This document shows positions 16,159-23,586 of a stretch of 64,000 bases of DNA, piece by piece. Every line of letters starts with the position of its first letter. Positions within the stretch are counted from its first letter, which is position 1. The notes beneath the pieces were generated by a model. The model was not told the DNA's origin. It did not search any database and saw only the letters and a program-made list of their open reading frames with translations. The DNA comes from Streptomyces sp. DH-12. GTDB lineage: Bacteria > Actinomycetota > Actinomycetes > Streptomycetales > Streptomycetaceae. The DNA lies in NCBI RefSeq assembly GCF_002899455.1, contig NZ_PPFB01000001.1, forward strand, positions 4,192,001 through 4,256,000, given 5' to 3'. Position numbers and translations under genes: made by a program.

Positions 16159-17115
16159 GTGCCCGCACCCCGTCCGCATCGCGTCGCCGTCCTGGTGCTC
16201 GAGGGCGCGAAGCCGCTCGACGTCGGGATCCCCGCGCAGGTCTTCACGACCCGCGCGAGCATGCCGTACGAGGTGCGGGTGTGCGGGGCGGCGCCCGGCC
16301 TGGTGACCGGCGGCGACGGTCTCGCGTACGCCGTCTCGCACGGGCTCGACGCGCTGGAGTGGGCCGACATCGTCTTCGTGCCCGGGTACCGCTTCCCCGA
16401 CCGTGAGGACCCGCCGCCGGCCGTCGTCGACGCGCTGATCGCCGCGCACGAGCGGGGTGCGCGGCTCGCCGCGATCTCGACGGGCGCGTTCGCGCTGGCC
16501 GCCACGGGGCTGCTGGACGGGCGGCGCGCCACCACGCACTGGCACTACACGCGCGCCCTCATGGCCCGGTACCCGCGCGTCAGGGTCGACGAGAACGTGC
16601 TGTTCGTCGACGAGGGCAGCGTGCTCACCTCGGCGGGCGCCGCCTCCGGGATCGACCTGTGCCTGCACATCCTGCGCGGCGACCTCGGGGTGGCCGCGTC
16701 CAACCACGCGGCCCGGCGGCTGGTCGCGGCCCCGTACCGCAGCGGGGGCCAGGCGCAGTACGTGCCGCGCAGCGTGCCCGAGCCGCTGGGCGAGCGGTTC
16801 GCCGCGACGCGGGAGTGGGCGCTGCACCGGCTGGGCGAGCCGCTCACGCTGGAGGTGCTGGCGCGGCAGGCGGGGGTCTCGCCCCGCACCTTCTCCCGGC
16901 GGTTCGTCGAGGAGACCGGGTACACGCCGATGCAGTGGGTGATGCGGGCCCGCGTCGACCTGGCCCGTGAGCTGCTGGAACGCTCGCAGCGCAGCGTCGA
17001 GCAGATCGCCGCGGACACCGGGCTCGGCACCGGCGCGAATCTGCGGCTGCACTTCCAGCGGATCCTCGGCACGACGCCGAGCGAGTACCGGCGCACGTTC
17101 ACGCGCGGCGAGTGA
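16159..17115 (+). CDS. GlxA-type AraC regulator with DJ-1/PfpI sensor domain
   Basis: 318 residues. The N-terminal class I glutamine amidotransferase-like domain (RVAVLVLEGAKPLDVGIP, then WADIVFVPGYRF and AAISTGAFALAATGLLDGR) has Thr-Gly where active DJ-1 enzymes have the elbow Cys, so it is probably a ligand sensor. The AraC domain follows (LTLEVLARQAGVSPRTFSRR, SVEQIAADTGLGTGANLRLH). The GTG start lies seven bases after TACGCT (16146-16151), which suggests a leaderless mRNA and argues against the longer frame upstream. The neighbour downstream is a GAPDH gene, with no proof of a link. Confidence 0.88.
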   Translation: MPAPRPHRVAVLVLEGAKPLDVGIPAQVFTTRASMPYEVRVCGAAPGLVTGGDGLAYAVSHGLDALEWADIVFVPGYRFPDREDPPPAVVDALIAAHERGARLAAISTGAFALAATGLLDGRRATTHWHYTRALMARYPRVRVDENVLFVDEGSVLTSAGAASGIDLCLHILRGDLGVAASNHAARRLVAAPYRSGGQAQYVPRSVPEPLGERFAATREWALHRLGEPLTLEVLARQAGVSPRTFSRRFVEETGYTPMQWVMRARVDLARELLERSQRSVEQIAADTGLGTGANLRLHFQRILGTTPSEYRRTFTRGE

Positions 17116-17228
17116 TCAGCAGGGTGTGAGGGCCGCTGGCAGGATCCTTGTGAACCATGGCGATCACGCCACTGTCAGCGGCGTGGCGGGCGCGCGAGCC
17201 TGGATGACGAGAGGAAGGGACACCACTC

Positions 17229-18227
17229 ATGACTCGCATCGCCATCAACGGATTCGGCCGCATCGGACGCAATGTGCTGCGCGCCCTGCTGGAGCGCGAC
17301 ACCGGCCTGGAGGTCGTCGCCGTCAACGACCTGACCGAGCCGGCCGCCCTCGCCCGGCTGCTCGCCTTCGACAGCACCGCGGGACGCCTCGGGCGCCCGG
17401 TGAGCGTCGACGGCGACACCCTCGTCGTCGACGGCCGCCGGATCAAGGTGCTGGCCGAGCGCGAGCCGGCGCGGCTGCCGTGGGCCGACCTGGGCGTCGA
17501 CATCGTGCTGGAGGCCACCGGCCGCTTCACCTCGGCCGGGGCCGCCCGCGCCCACCTCGACGCGGGCGCACGGAAGGTCCTGGTCAGCGCGCCCTCGGAC
17601 GGCGCCGACGTGACGCTGGCGTACGGCGTGAACACCGACGCGTACGACCCGGAGCTGCACACGATCGTCTCCAACGCGTCCTGCACCACCAACGCGCTCG
17701 CGCCGCTGGCCGCGGTCCTCGACGACCTGGCCGGCATCGAGCACGGGTTCATGACGACCGTGCACGCCTACACGCAGGAGCAGAACCTCCAGGACGGCCC
17801 CCACCGCGACCCGCGCCGGGCCCGTGCCGCCGGTGTGAACATCGTGCCGACCACGACGGGCGCCGCGAAGGCGATCGGCCTGGTGCTGCCGAACCTCGAC
17901 GGCAAGCTGTCGGGCGACTCGATCCGCGTGCCGGTCCCGGTGGGCTCCATCGTCGAGCTCAACACGACGGTCTCCCGCGACGTGACGCGCGACGAGGTGC
18001 TGGCCGCGTACCGCACGGCGGCCGAGGGCCCGCTGGCCGGGGTCCTGGAGTACTCGGAGGACCCGCTGGTCTCCTCGGACATCACCGGCAACCCGGCGTC
18101 GTCCGTCTTCGACTCGGCCCTCACCCGCGTCGACGGCCGCCACATCAAGGTGGTCGCCTGGTACGACAACGAGTGGGGCTTCTCGAACCGGGTGATCGAC
18201 ACGCTGGAGCTGCTGGCGCGGGGCTGA
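17229..18227 (+). CDS. gap: Glyceraldehyde-3-phosphate dehydrogenase (NAD-dependent type)
   Basis: 332 residues, the usual family length. It opens with the Rossmann motif RIAINGFGRIGRNVLRALLE. The catalytic Cys152 is in SNASCTTNALAP, followed by the activating His in TTVHAYT, GAAKAIGLVLPNLDGKLSG, and WYDNEWGFSNRV at the end. It converts glyceraldehyde-3-phosphate to 1,3-bisphosphoglycerate. Streptomyces normally has its glycolytic gap in another cluster, so this may be a second, accessory copy. GAAGGGA precedes the ATG. A long hairpin follows the stop. Confidence 0.93.
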   Translation: MTRIAINGFGRIGRNVLRALLERDTGLEVVAVNDLTEPAALARLLAFDSTAGRLGRPVSVDGDTLVVDGRRIKVLAEREPARLPWADLGVDIVLEATGRFTSAGAARAHLDAGARKVLVSAPSDGADVTLAYGVNTDAYDPELHTIVSNASCTTNALAPLAAVLDDLAGIEHGFMTTVHAYTQEQNLQDGPHRDPRRARAAGVNIVPTTTGAAKAIGLVLPNLDGKLSGDSIRVPVPVGSIVELNTTVSRDVTRDEVLAAYRTAAEGPLAGVLEYSEDPLVSSDITGNPASSVFDSALTRVDGRHIKVVAWYDNEWGFSNRVIDTLELLARG

Positions 18228-18235
18228 CGAACGGG

Positions 18236-18280
18236 CACCGCGGCAAGGCGTGGCACCGGGTGGCACGCCTTGCCGCGGTG
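18236..18280. terminator. 17-bp hairpin between gap and the toxin-antitoxin pair
   Basis: Arms CACCGCGGCAAGGCGTG (18236-18252) and its exact complement (18264-18280). It begins 9 bases after the gap stop and ends 6 bases before the antitoxin ATG, so it fits a terminator but would also shape the antitoxin leader if transcription reads through. Confidence 0.75.
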
Positions 18281-18286
18281 GCGGGC

Positions 18287-18556
18287 ATGAGCGCTCAGCC
18301 GGAGATCACCCGGCGGGATCCGCGGAACCGGTCCCGGGAGATCATGGACGTCATACGGAGCGGTCAGTCGTTCACGGTCGCTCGTGACGGCCACCCGATC
18401 GGTCAGCCCGTCCCGCTGCGGCGGCGCCGTCGCTTCGTCTCCCGCCAGGAGTTCGCCGCGATGTCGAGGACGGCTCCGGCCATCGACATCGGCACCTTCC
18501 GCGCCGACCAGGACGCCACGGCGGACACCTACCCGGACGACCCCTGTGCGCGCTGA
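18287..18556 (+). CDS. Phd/YefM-type antitoxin of a type II toxin-antitoxin pair
   Basis: 89 residues. EITRRDPRNRSREIMDVIRS, SFTVARDGHPIGQPVPLRRR and FVSRQEFAAM are the Phd/YefM N-terminal DNA-binding fold, followed by an acidic toxin-binding tail (DIGTFRADQDATADTYPDDP). Such antitoxins bind and silence a PIN-domain toxin and repress their operon. The ATG has no good ribosome site and follows a hairpin directly. The 3' end overlaps the toxin GTG by 11 bases. Confidence 0.85.
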   Translation: MSAQPEITRRDPRNRSREIMDVIRSGQSFTVARDGHPIGQPVPLRRRRRFVSRQEFAAMSRTAPAIDIGTFRADQDATADTYPDDPCAR

Positions 18557-19013
18557 CCACCCGGCGTACGGGCAGGGGCTCCTCGACACCGGCATCGTGA
18601 TCCTGCGGCGCTGGGCCGGCCCCGAGGAACTGCCGGACGAGAGGGCGATCACCGCCATCACCCTGGCCGAGCTGTCCGCCGGCCCGCACGAGGTCCGCCG
18701 CAACGACGAGCAGAGCCTCTACGACGAGCACGTCGAACGCGCCCGCAGGCTGGACGTCCTCCAGCGCGCCGAGAACGGGTTCGACCCCGTCCCCTTCGGC
18801 GCCGAAGCCGCCCGCATCCACGGTCGTATCTGCGCGGCGGTGATCAGCGCGGGCCGCAAGCCGCGCCGCCGGACCGCCGACCTGATGATCGCCGCCATCG
18901 CGGTGGCCGAGGACCCGCCCCTCTTCACCACCGACCCCGACGACTTCAAGGGGCTGGACGACCTCCTCACCGTCGTACCGGTCACCCGCCCGACGGTTCC
19001 GCACGAACGCTGA
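18546..19013 (+). CDS. VapC-type PIN-domain ribonuclease toxin
   Basis: 155 residues, GTG start inside the antitoxin gene. The four PIN acidic residues are visible: Asp in GLLDTGIVI, Glu in TLAELSAG, Asp in RRTADLMIAAIAVAE and Asp in LFTTDPDDFKGLDDL. VapC toxins are Mg-dependent RNases that often cut tRNA or 23S rRNA. The target of this one is unknown. All key residues are present, so it is probably active. A palindrome lies 7 bases past the stop. Confidence 0.88.
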   Translation: MRADHPAYGQGLLDTGIVILRRWAGPEELPDERAITAITLAELSAGPHEVRRNDEQSLYDEHVERARRLDVLQRAENGFDPVPFGAEAARIHGRICAAVISAGRKPRRRTADLMIAAIAVAEDPPLFTTDPDDFKGLDDLLTVVPVTRPTVPHER

Positions 19014-19020
19014 GGTGGAC

Positions 19021-19038
19021 GGTACAGCCTGCTGTACC
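19021..19038. promoter_or_regulatory. Inverted repeat after the toxin gene
   Basis: GGTACAG-CCTG-CTGTACC, a 7-bp perfect dyad about 100 bases before the small membrane-protein gene. It could be an operator for that gene. The binding protein is unknown. Confidence 0.45.
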
Positions 19039-19135
19039 ACGAACAGGGGTGCTTCCCGGCGCGACGTCGAGCCCTCCGCTTCCTAGCGTGGGGACCACGG
19101 AACGGATCCGCGAACTCGACTCAGGAGCAACCGCC

Positions 19136-19342
19136 ATGACGACCACCCACCCCAAGGCGTCCGACAACTCCGCCACCCGCACGACCCTCTGGGCCCTCGT
19201 GGCCGTCGGCGGTGTGGCCAACGTCGTCGCGTCCGTCGCCCAGGCTCCCCTCGTGGTGAACCTGACCACGGGCCTCATCACCCTCGCCGCCCTGACCGCC
19301 CTCGGCACCCGCCACCTCCGCGCCCGGCGCAACAGCGCCTGA
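19136..19342 (+). CDS. Small two-helix membrane protein
   Basis: 68 residues, ATG behind AGGAG. A Thr/Ser-rich N terminus is followed by two hydrophobic helices (LWALVAVGGVANVVASVA and LTTGLITLAALTALG) and a basic tail (RHLRARRNSA). Many Streptomyces carry such short proteins near sensor-kinase genes, but none is present here. The function is unknown. Confidence 0.6.
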   Translation: MTTTHPKASDNSATRTTLWALVAVGGVANVVASVAQAPLVVNLTTGLITLAALTALGTRHLRARRNSA

Positions 19343-19567
19343 GCGGCGTCCGGTGCGAACGGACGCCGTGGCCGAGCCGCCGCCCCCGGCCGGCACGCCC
19401 GTGCCCGTGCGCGATCCGCGGGGTATTCCGTTCCCCGATTGTCAGTCGCATGCCATACGCTGCGTTCTCGGCAGCGTCCAACACCCGTTCGGGTGAGGGG
19501 GGACGCGCGGCCTCTTTCCTCTTCACGTCCGGCGCGTACCGGACTTCTTCCTTGGGGGCACATCACT

Positions 19568-21532
19568 GTGCGCAGGCGCAGCATCGCGACCGCGACGGCA
19601 CTCGCGGTCGTCCTCAGTTCCGCGGCTCTGGTGGGGGGCGCGGCAACACCGGCGGCGGCCGATTCCGCGAAGGTCCTTCCGGTGGGTTCGGTCGGCGACA
19701 TCGTCGTCGACGGGACCCACCAGCGGGTCTACGTCTCCGACCCGACCGGCGGAAAGATCGTCGTCACCGACTACAACGGCACCGTGAGGGCGACGCTCAC
19801 GGGCCTGTCCGGAGTGTCCGGCCTGGCCGTCTCCGACGACGGCGGCCAGGTGTACGCCGCCGTGACGAAGGGCGACCGGATCGTCTCGGTCGACACCAGC
19901 ACCTACACCCAGACGGCGAGTTACCCGGTGGGCGCGGCCCCCGGCGACCTGGAGGTGGTGGACGGCCGCGTCTGGTTCGCCCATGGCGCGGACTTCGGCT
20001 CGCTGGACCTCTCCGGTCCCGAGCCCGTCGTGCACCTCGGCCAGCGGGGCGACGCCGGCTTCTACGGCGCTCACGCCGTCCTGGCGTCCGACCCCGCCGT
20101 CCCGGGCACTCTGGTGGCCGGTGGCGGCAGCTACGTCGCCGTCTACGACGTCTCCGCCGACGGAGCCGCCCTGCGCGCCACGGCGTACATGGGCAGCGGC
20201 GTGAAGCAGCTGGACCTGACGCCGGACGGCAAGCAGGTCCTCACCTCGTGGGGCCAGGGCCACGGTTACAGCCTCGGCGCCTACTCGACCGCCGACCTCA
20301 CCGAGCAGCCGGGCTATCCCATCGAGGCCTACCCGAACGCCGTGCGCATCGCGCCCGACGGCAGCGTCGCGGGCGGCAGCTTCTCCTGGTACGACCCCGA
20401 CGTCCACATCCACCGCCCCGGCGACCCGGTGCCGGTGCGGGAGTACGACTTCCCCAACACCGGCAACAGCAGCGGCGCCGACACCCTCGTGGACGGGGCG
20501 CTGGCCTGGGCGCCGGACGCGAGCCGGGTCTTCGCCGTCTCGGTGAACACCTACGGCACCCACACCCTGCGTGCCCTGACCGACCCCACCAAGGAGCTGC
20601 CCGCCCTCAAGGTGTCGGCCCCGGCGAAGTCGGAGCGGGCCAAGAAGCTCACCGTCACCGGCAAGCTGACCTCGAAGACGCTCCCGCCGGCCGGGACCGC
20701 CCTGAAGGTGACGCGCACGGACATCGAGTCGCCGAAGGGCAAGGCACTGGCGTCCGTCAGGACGAAGGCGGACGGCAGCTTCTCCTTCGCGGACACCCCG
20801 CCGGCCGGCGGCAAGGTCACCTACAAGGTCACCTGGGCGGGCGACGCCACGCACGCCCCCGCCTCCGGCTCGGACGCCGTGGTGGTCTCGCGCAAGGCGA
20901 CCTCGCTGACCCTGAACAACAACGGCAAGGTGTACGCGTACGGCAAGAAGGTCACCTTCACGGCGCACCTCGGCACGACGTACAAGAACCGCACCGTCTC
21001 GATCTACGCGGACCCCTTCGGCGCCGACAAGCCGAGGAAGCTGCTGAGGACCGGCAAGGTCAACTCCAAGGGCAACCTGTCGGCGACCGTCACCATGGGC
21101 CGTGACACCACCGTCAGCGCGGTCTTCGCCGGCGACGCCCGCTACGCCTCGAAGACCGTGAAGTCCACGGGGTACGCCAGGGTGAACGTCTCCACCGCCG
21201 TCTCCAAGCACTACAGGACGGGCAAGATCGGCTCCACGAAGTACCACTACTTCCGCAAGAACACCGACCCCGTGTTCACCACGACCATGAGCTACTACAA
21301 GGGCCGCGCGCAGCGCGTCCAGCTCCAGGTCCGGTACGCGGGCGCCTGGCACGACACGGCCGCCGAGTACTTCGCCCTGAACAGCAAGGGCAAGTCGGTC
21401 GTACGCCTGGAGGCCCCGGGCGAGTCGGGCATCCGCGCCCGCATCCGCTCGTCGTACGTCAACGGTTCCTCGGGCGACTCCGTCAACTCGACGACCCACG
21501 GCGCCTGGAAGTACTTCACGTTCACGAAGTGA
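19568..21532 (+). CDS. Secreted beta-propeller protein with C-terminal Ig-like repeats
   Basis: 654 residues from GTG 19568, which has GGGGGC ahead of it. The signal peptide (IATATALAVVLSSAALVGGA) ends near TPAAADS. Residues 40-330 look like a YncE/LVIVD-type propeller (GDIVVDGTHQRVYVSDPTGG, GLAVSDDGGQVYAAVTKGD, LDLTPDGKQVLTSWGQ). Two or more Ig-like modules follow (KKLTVTGKLTSKTLPPAGTA, ATSLTLNNNGKVYAYGKKV). The last 120 residues are a Tyr/Lys-rich domain ending in WKYFTF. Calling it extracellular and adhesive or scaffold-like is inference; no catalytic motif was seen. Confidence 0.8.
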   Translation: MRRRSIATATALAVVLSSAALVGGAATPAAADSAKVLPVGSVGDIVVDGTHQRVYVSDPTGGKIVVTDYNGTVRATLTGLSGVSGLAVSDDGGQVYAAVTKGDRIVSVDTSTYTQTASYPVGAAPGDLEVVDGRVWFAHGADFGSLDLSGPEPVVHLGQRGDAGFYGAHAVLASDPAVPGTLVAGGGSYVAVYDVSADGAALRATAYMGSGVKQLDLTPDGKQVLTSWGQGHGYSLGAYSTADLTEQPGYPIEAYPNAVRIAPDGSVAGGSFSWYDPDVHIHRPGDPVPVREYDFPNTGNSSGADTLVDGALAWAPDASRVFAVSVNTYGTHTLRALTDPTKELPALKVSAPAKSERAKKLTVTGKLTSKTLPPAGTALKVTRTDIESPKGKALASVRTKADGSFSFADTPPAGGKVTYKVTWAGDATHAPASGSDAVVVSRKATSLTLNNNGKVYAYGKKVTFTAHLGTTYKNRTVSIYADPFGADKPRKLLRTGKVNSKGNLSATVTMGRDTTVSAVFAGDARYASKTVKSTGYARVNVSTAVSKHYRTGKIGSTKYHYFRKNTDPVFTTTMSYYKGRAQRVQLQVRYAGAWHDTAAEYFALNSKGKSVVRLEAPGESGIRARIRSSYVNGSSGDSVNSTTHGAWKYFTFTK

Positions 21533-21549
21533 CCCGCGCCGCACGGCGA

Positions 21550-21598
21550 TGACGACGCCTCCCACCCGCGCCGTACGCGGGGGTGGGAGGCGTCGTCA
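21550..21598. terminator. Hairpin terminator after the propeller gene
   Basis: An 18-bp perfect stem (21550-21567 with 21581-21598) starting 18 bases past the stop codon. Confidence 0.85.
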
Positions 21599-21682
21599 CG
21601 CGAAGACCGCGAGCCGACCCGCCCGGTCGAAGTGACGCATCCCGCCACCGCCCCTGACGGCGGCGGGACCGCGTGAGGTGAC

Positions 21683-21925
21683 TCAGCCGCCGGCCCGGGT
21701 GCTCGCCGGGCTCGCGTCGAAGCCGTACTCCAGGACGTACGAGGCGGCGTCCAGTGTCATCTCGTTGATCTCGACCGGGCGGCCTTCGTGCGTGAAGGCG
21801 GTGCGGCAGATGAGGATGACCGGCGTGCCGGCGGCCGTGCTCAGCTGTTCCGCCTCGTCCTTCGACGGCATGCGCGAACGGACCTCTTCCCGGAAGCGCA
21901 CCGGCTCGTGGCCGAGTTCGGCGAG
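21683..21925 (-). pseudogene. 3' remnant of a GntR-family regulator (UTRA domain)
   Basis: The last roughly 80 residues of a GntR/HutC regulator: EPVRFREEVRSRMPSKDEA, GTPVILICRTAFTHEGRPVE and INEMTLDAASYVLEYGFDA, typical of the UTRA ligand-binding fold. Upstream of about 21925 the minus frame loses all similarity, and the helix-turn-helix domain is missing. The gene has been cut by a rearrangement. Confidence 0.8.
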
Positions 21926-21990
21926 CCTGGGCTGATGCTCCCGGAACTGGTGACCAACGCGATCCTCCACGGGTGGCCCGAGGGACGTTG
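21926..21990 (+). pseudogene. Fragment of an HATPase_c (RsbW-like) gene
   Basis: On the plus strand, immediately after the GntR remnant, the sequence reads LPELVTNAILHGWPEG. This is the N-box of anti-sigma/ATP-binding kinases of the HATPase_c family (usually ELVTNAVRHG). No other part of the domain is left. Boundaries are approximate. Confidence 0.5.
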
Positions 21991-22025
21991 CGGCTGCTCG
22001 GGCAGGGCGGGCTAGGGTGCTGGCC

Positions 22026-22427
22026 ATGGCTTCGGACCAAGACGGCGTGATGCTGCCGCGACTGCGGCCGGGCGGCGTCGCGCGGCGGGGGGTCGCCTTC
22101 GGCCTGTTGGGCGTGGTGCCGCTCGTGGTGGCGACTTTGAGCATCAGCGGCCACAGCGCCCGACGGGAATTCCTGGCCGGCGTCAGTGTTCTGGGCTTCT
22201 TCGGTGCGATCTTCCTCGTGTTCGGTGCCGGTTTCTGGTGGCTCAGTGCGGGGGACATCCGACGGATGCGGGACTGGCGCACCCTCACGAGTCAGGCCGA
22301 CTCAGTCACCGTCGTGGGCCCGGTGTTCCTGCGCTCCGGGCTGTGTCTCTTCGTCCTAGGGGCTGCCGCTTTCGGGCTGTACCAACTCGTGGACGCCGCG
22401 CCTTACGACAGCTGGCTGCACAGCTAG
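22026..22427 (+). CDS. Small integral membrane protein, unknown function
   Basis: 133 residues with three hydrophobic stretches: GVAFGLLGVVPLVVATLSI, LGFFGAIFLVFGAGFWWLS and LCLFVLGAAAFGLYQLV. The ATG lies seven bases after TAGGGT (22013-22018), so it is probably leaderless, and the GTG at 22017 is not the start. GC content is slightly lower than that of the neighbours. No family recognised. Confidence 0.6.
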   Translation: MASDQDGVMLPRLRPGGVARRGVAFGLLGVVPLVVATLSISGHSARREFLAGVSVLGFFGAIFLVFGAGFWWLSAGDIRRMRDWRTLTSQADSVTVVGPVFLRSGLCLFVLGAAAFGLYQLVDAAPYDSWLHS

Positions 22428-22576
22428 AACTTGCCCTCACCGGCAGAACGCGCCCAGGAGGCGGGTAGGGGAATGCCCCGCTTCGTCACTGCCAGGGCCG
22501 TCGCAGTACTCGCACAGCGGCAACCGGGCACCGGACCCGTACCCTGACGGCCCAAAGACGCCCCGAAGGCGGCAAC

Positions 22577-22614
22577 AAGCCCCCTGCTCGCGGATAACCG
22601 CAGGCAGGGGGCTT
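22577..22614. terminator. Hairpin terminator 3' of gpmA
   Basis: AAGCCCCCTGC with its exact complement (22577-22587 and 22604-22614), just past the gpmA stop on the minus strand. Confidence 0.75.
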
Positions 22615-22626
22615 GCTCGCGTGCGC

Positions 22627-23388
22627 TTACTTCTTCTTGCCCTGGTTCTTCACAGCCTCGATCGCCGCCGCCGCGGCCTCCGGGTCGAGGTACTTGCCGC
22701 CCGGGGCGACCGGCTTGAAGTCGGCGTCGAGTTCGTAGTACAGCGGGATGCCCGTCGGGATGTTGAGGCCCGCGATGTCGGCGTCCGAGATGCCGTCCAG
22801 GTGCTTGACCAGCGCGCGGAGGCTGTTGCCGTGGGCGGCGATCAGGACCGTGCGGCCGGTGAGGAGGTCCGGGACGATCGAGTCGAACCAGTACGGCAGC
22901 ATCCGGACGACGACGTCCTTGAGGCACTCCGTCTGCGGACGCAGCTCCGGCGGGAGGGTCGCGTAGCGCGGGTCCGAGAACTGGGAGTACTCGGCGTCAC
23001 GGTCGAGCGGCGGCGGCGGGGTGTCGTAGGAGCGGCGCCACAGCATGAACTGCTCCTCGCCGAACTCCGCGAGCGTCTGCGCCTTGTCCTTGCCCTGGAG
23101 GGCGCCGTAGTGACGCTCGTTCAGGCGCCAGCTGCGGCTGACCGGGATCCACAGGCGGTCGGCGGACTCCAGCGCGAGCTGGGCCGTGCGGATCGCGCGC
23201 TTCTGGAGGGAGGTGTGGAGCACGTCGGGCAGCAGGCCGGCTTCCTTGAGCAGCTCGCCGCCGCGCGTCGCCTCCTTCTCGCCCTTCGGGGTGAGGTTGA
23301 CGTCCACCCAGCCGGTGAACAGGTTCTTCTCGTTCCACTCGCTCTCGCCGTGGCGGAGGAGGATCAGCTTGTACGGTGCGTCGGCCAT
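22627..23388 (-). CDS. gpmA: 2,3-bisphosphoglycerate-dependent phosphoglycerate mutase
   Basis: 253 residues. It interconverts 3- and 2-phosphoglycerate in glycolysis. The phospho-histidine motif LILLRHGESEWN opens the protein. NERHYGALQGKDKA and the second catalytic His in VLIAAHGNSLRALVKHL are present, and DLLTGRTVLI precedes it. The Lys-rich tail (NQGKKK) is normal for the dPGM family. Upstream of the ATG on the minus strand is a region without genes up to the divergent MFS gene. Confidence 0.95.
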   Translation of the reverse strand: MADAPYKLILLRHGESEWNEKNLFTGWVDVNLTPKGEKEATRGGELLKEAGLLPDVLHTSLQKRAIRTAQLALESADRLWIPVSRSWRLNERHYGALQGKDKAQTLAEFGEEQFMLWRRSYDTPPPPLDRDAEYSQFSDPRYATLPPELRPQTECLKDVVVRMLPYWFDSIVPDLLTGRTVLIAAHGNSLRALVKHLDGISDADIAGLNIPTGIPLYYELDADFKPVAPGGKYLDPEAAAAAIEAVKNQGKKK

Positions 23389-23586
23389 GTGCCCGAGCGT
23401 AATCGACGCTCCGCGCGGGCCGCGCGCCCTGCCCGCCTGGCGGACGGTTGACGGGATCTGTTAATCGAGTGGCCGCCGAGGGCTCCGCCTTCGTAATGTG
23501 TGCTCGCCGCAACAGACACTTACACGTCGGCGTCAGCCACGTACACGTCACCCCGGGCCGGGCCCGGGCGCCTTGGGGAGCCACTC

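Noticed and set aside
16159..18227. GlxA-like regulator and GAPDH as one operon
   Set aside because: There is a 113-base gap with a separate ribosome site, and no evidence of joint function.
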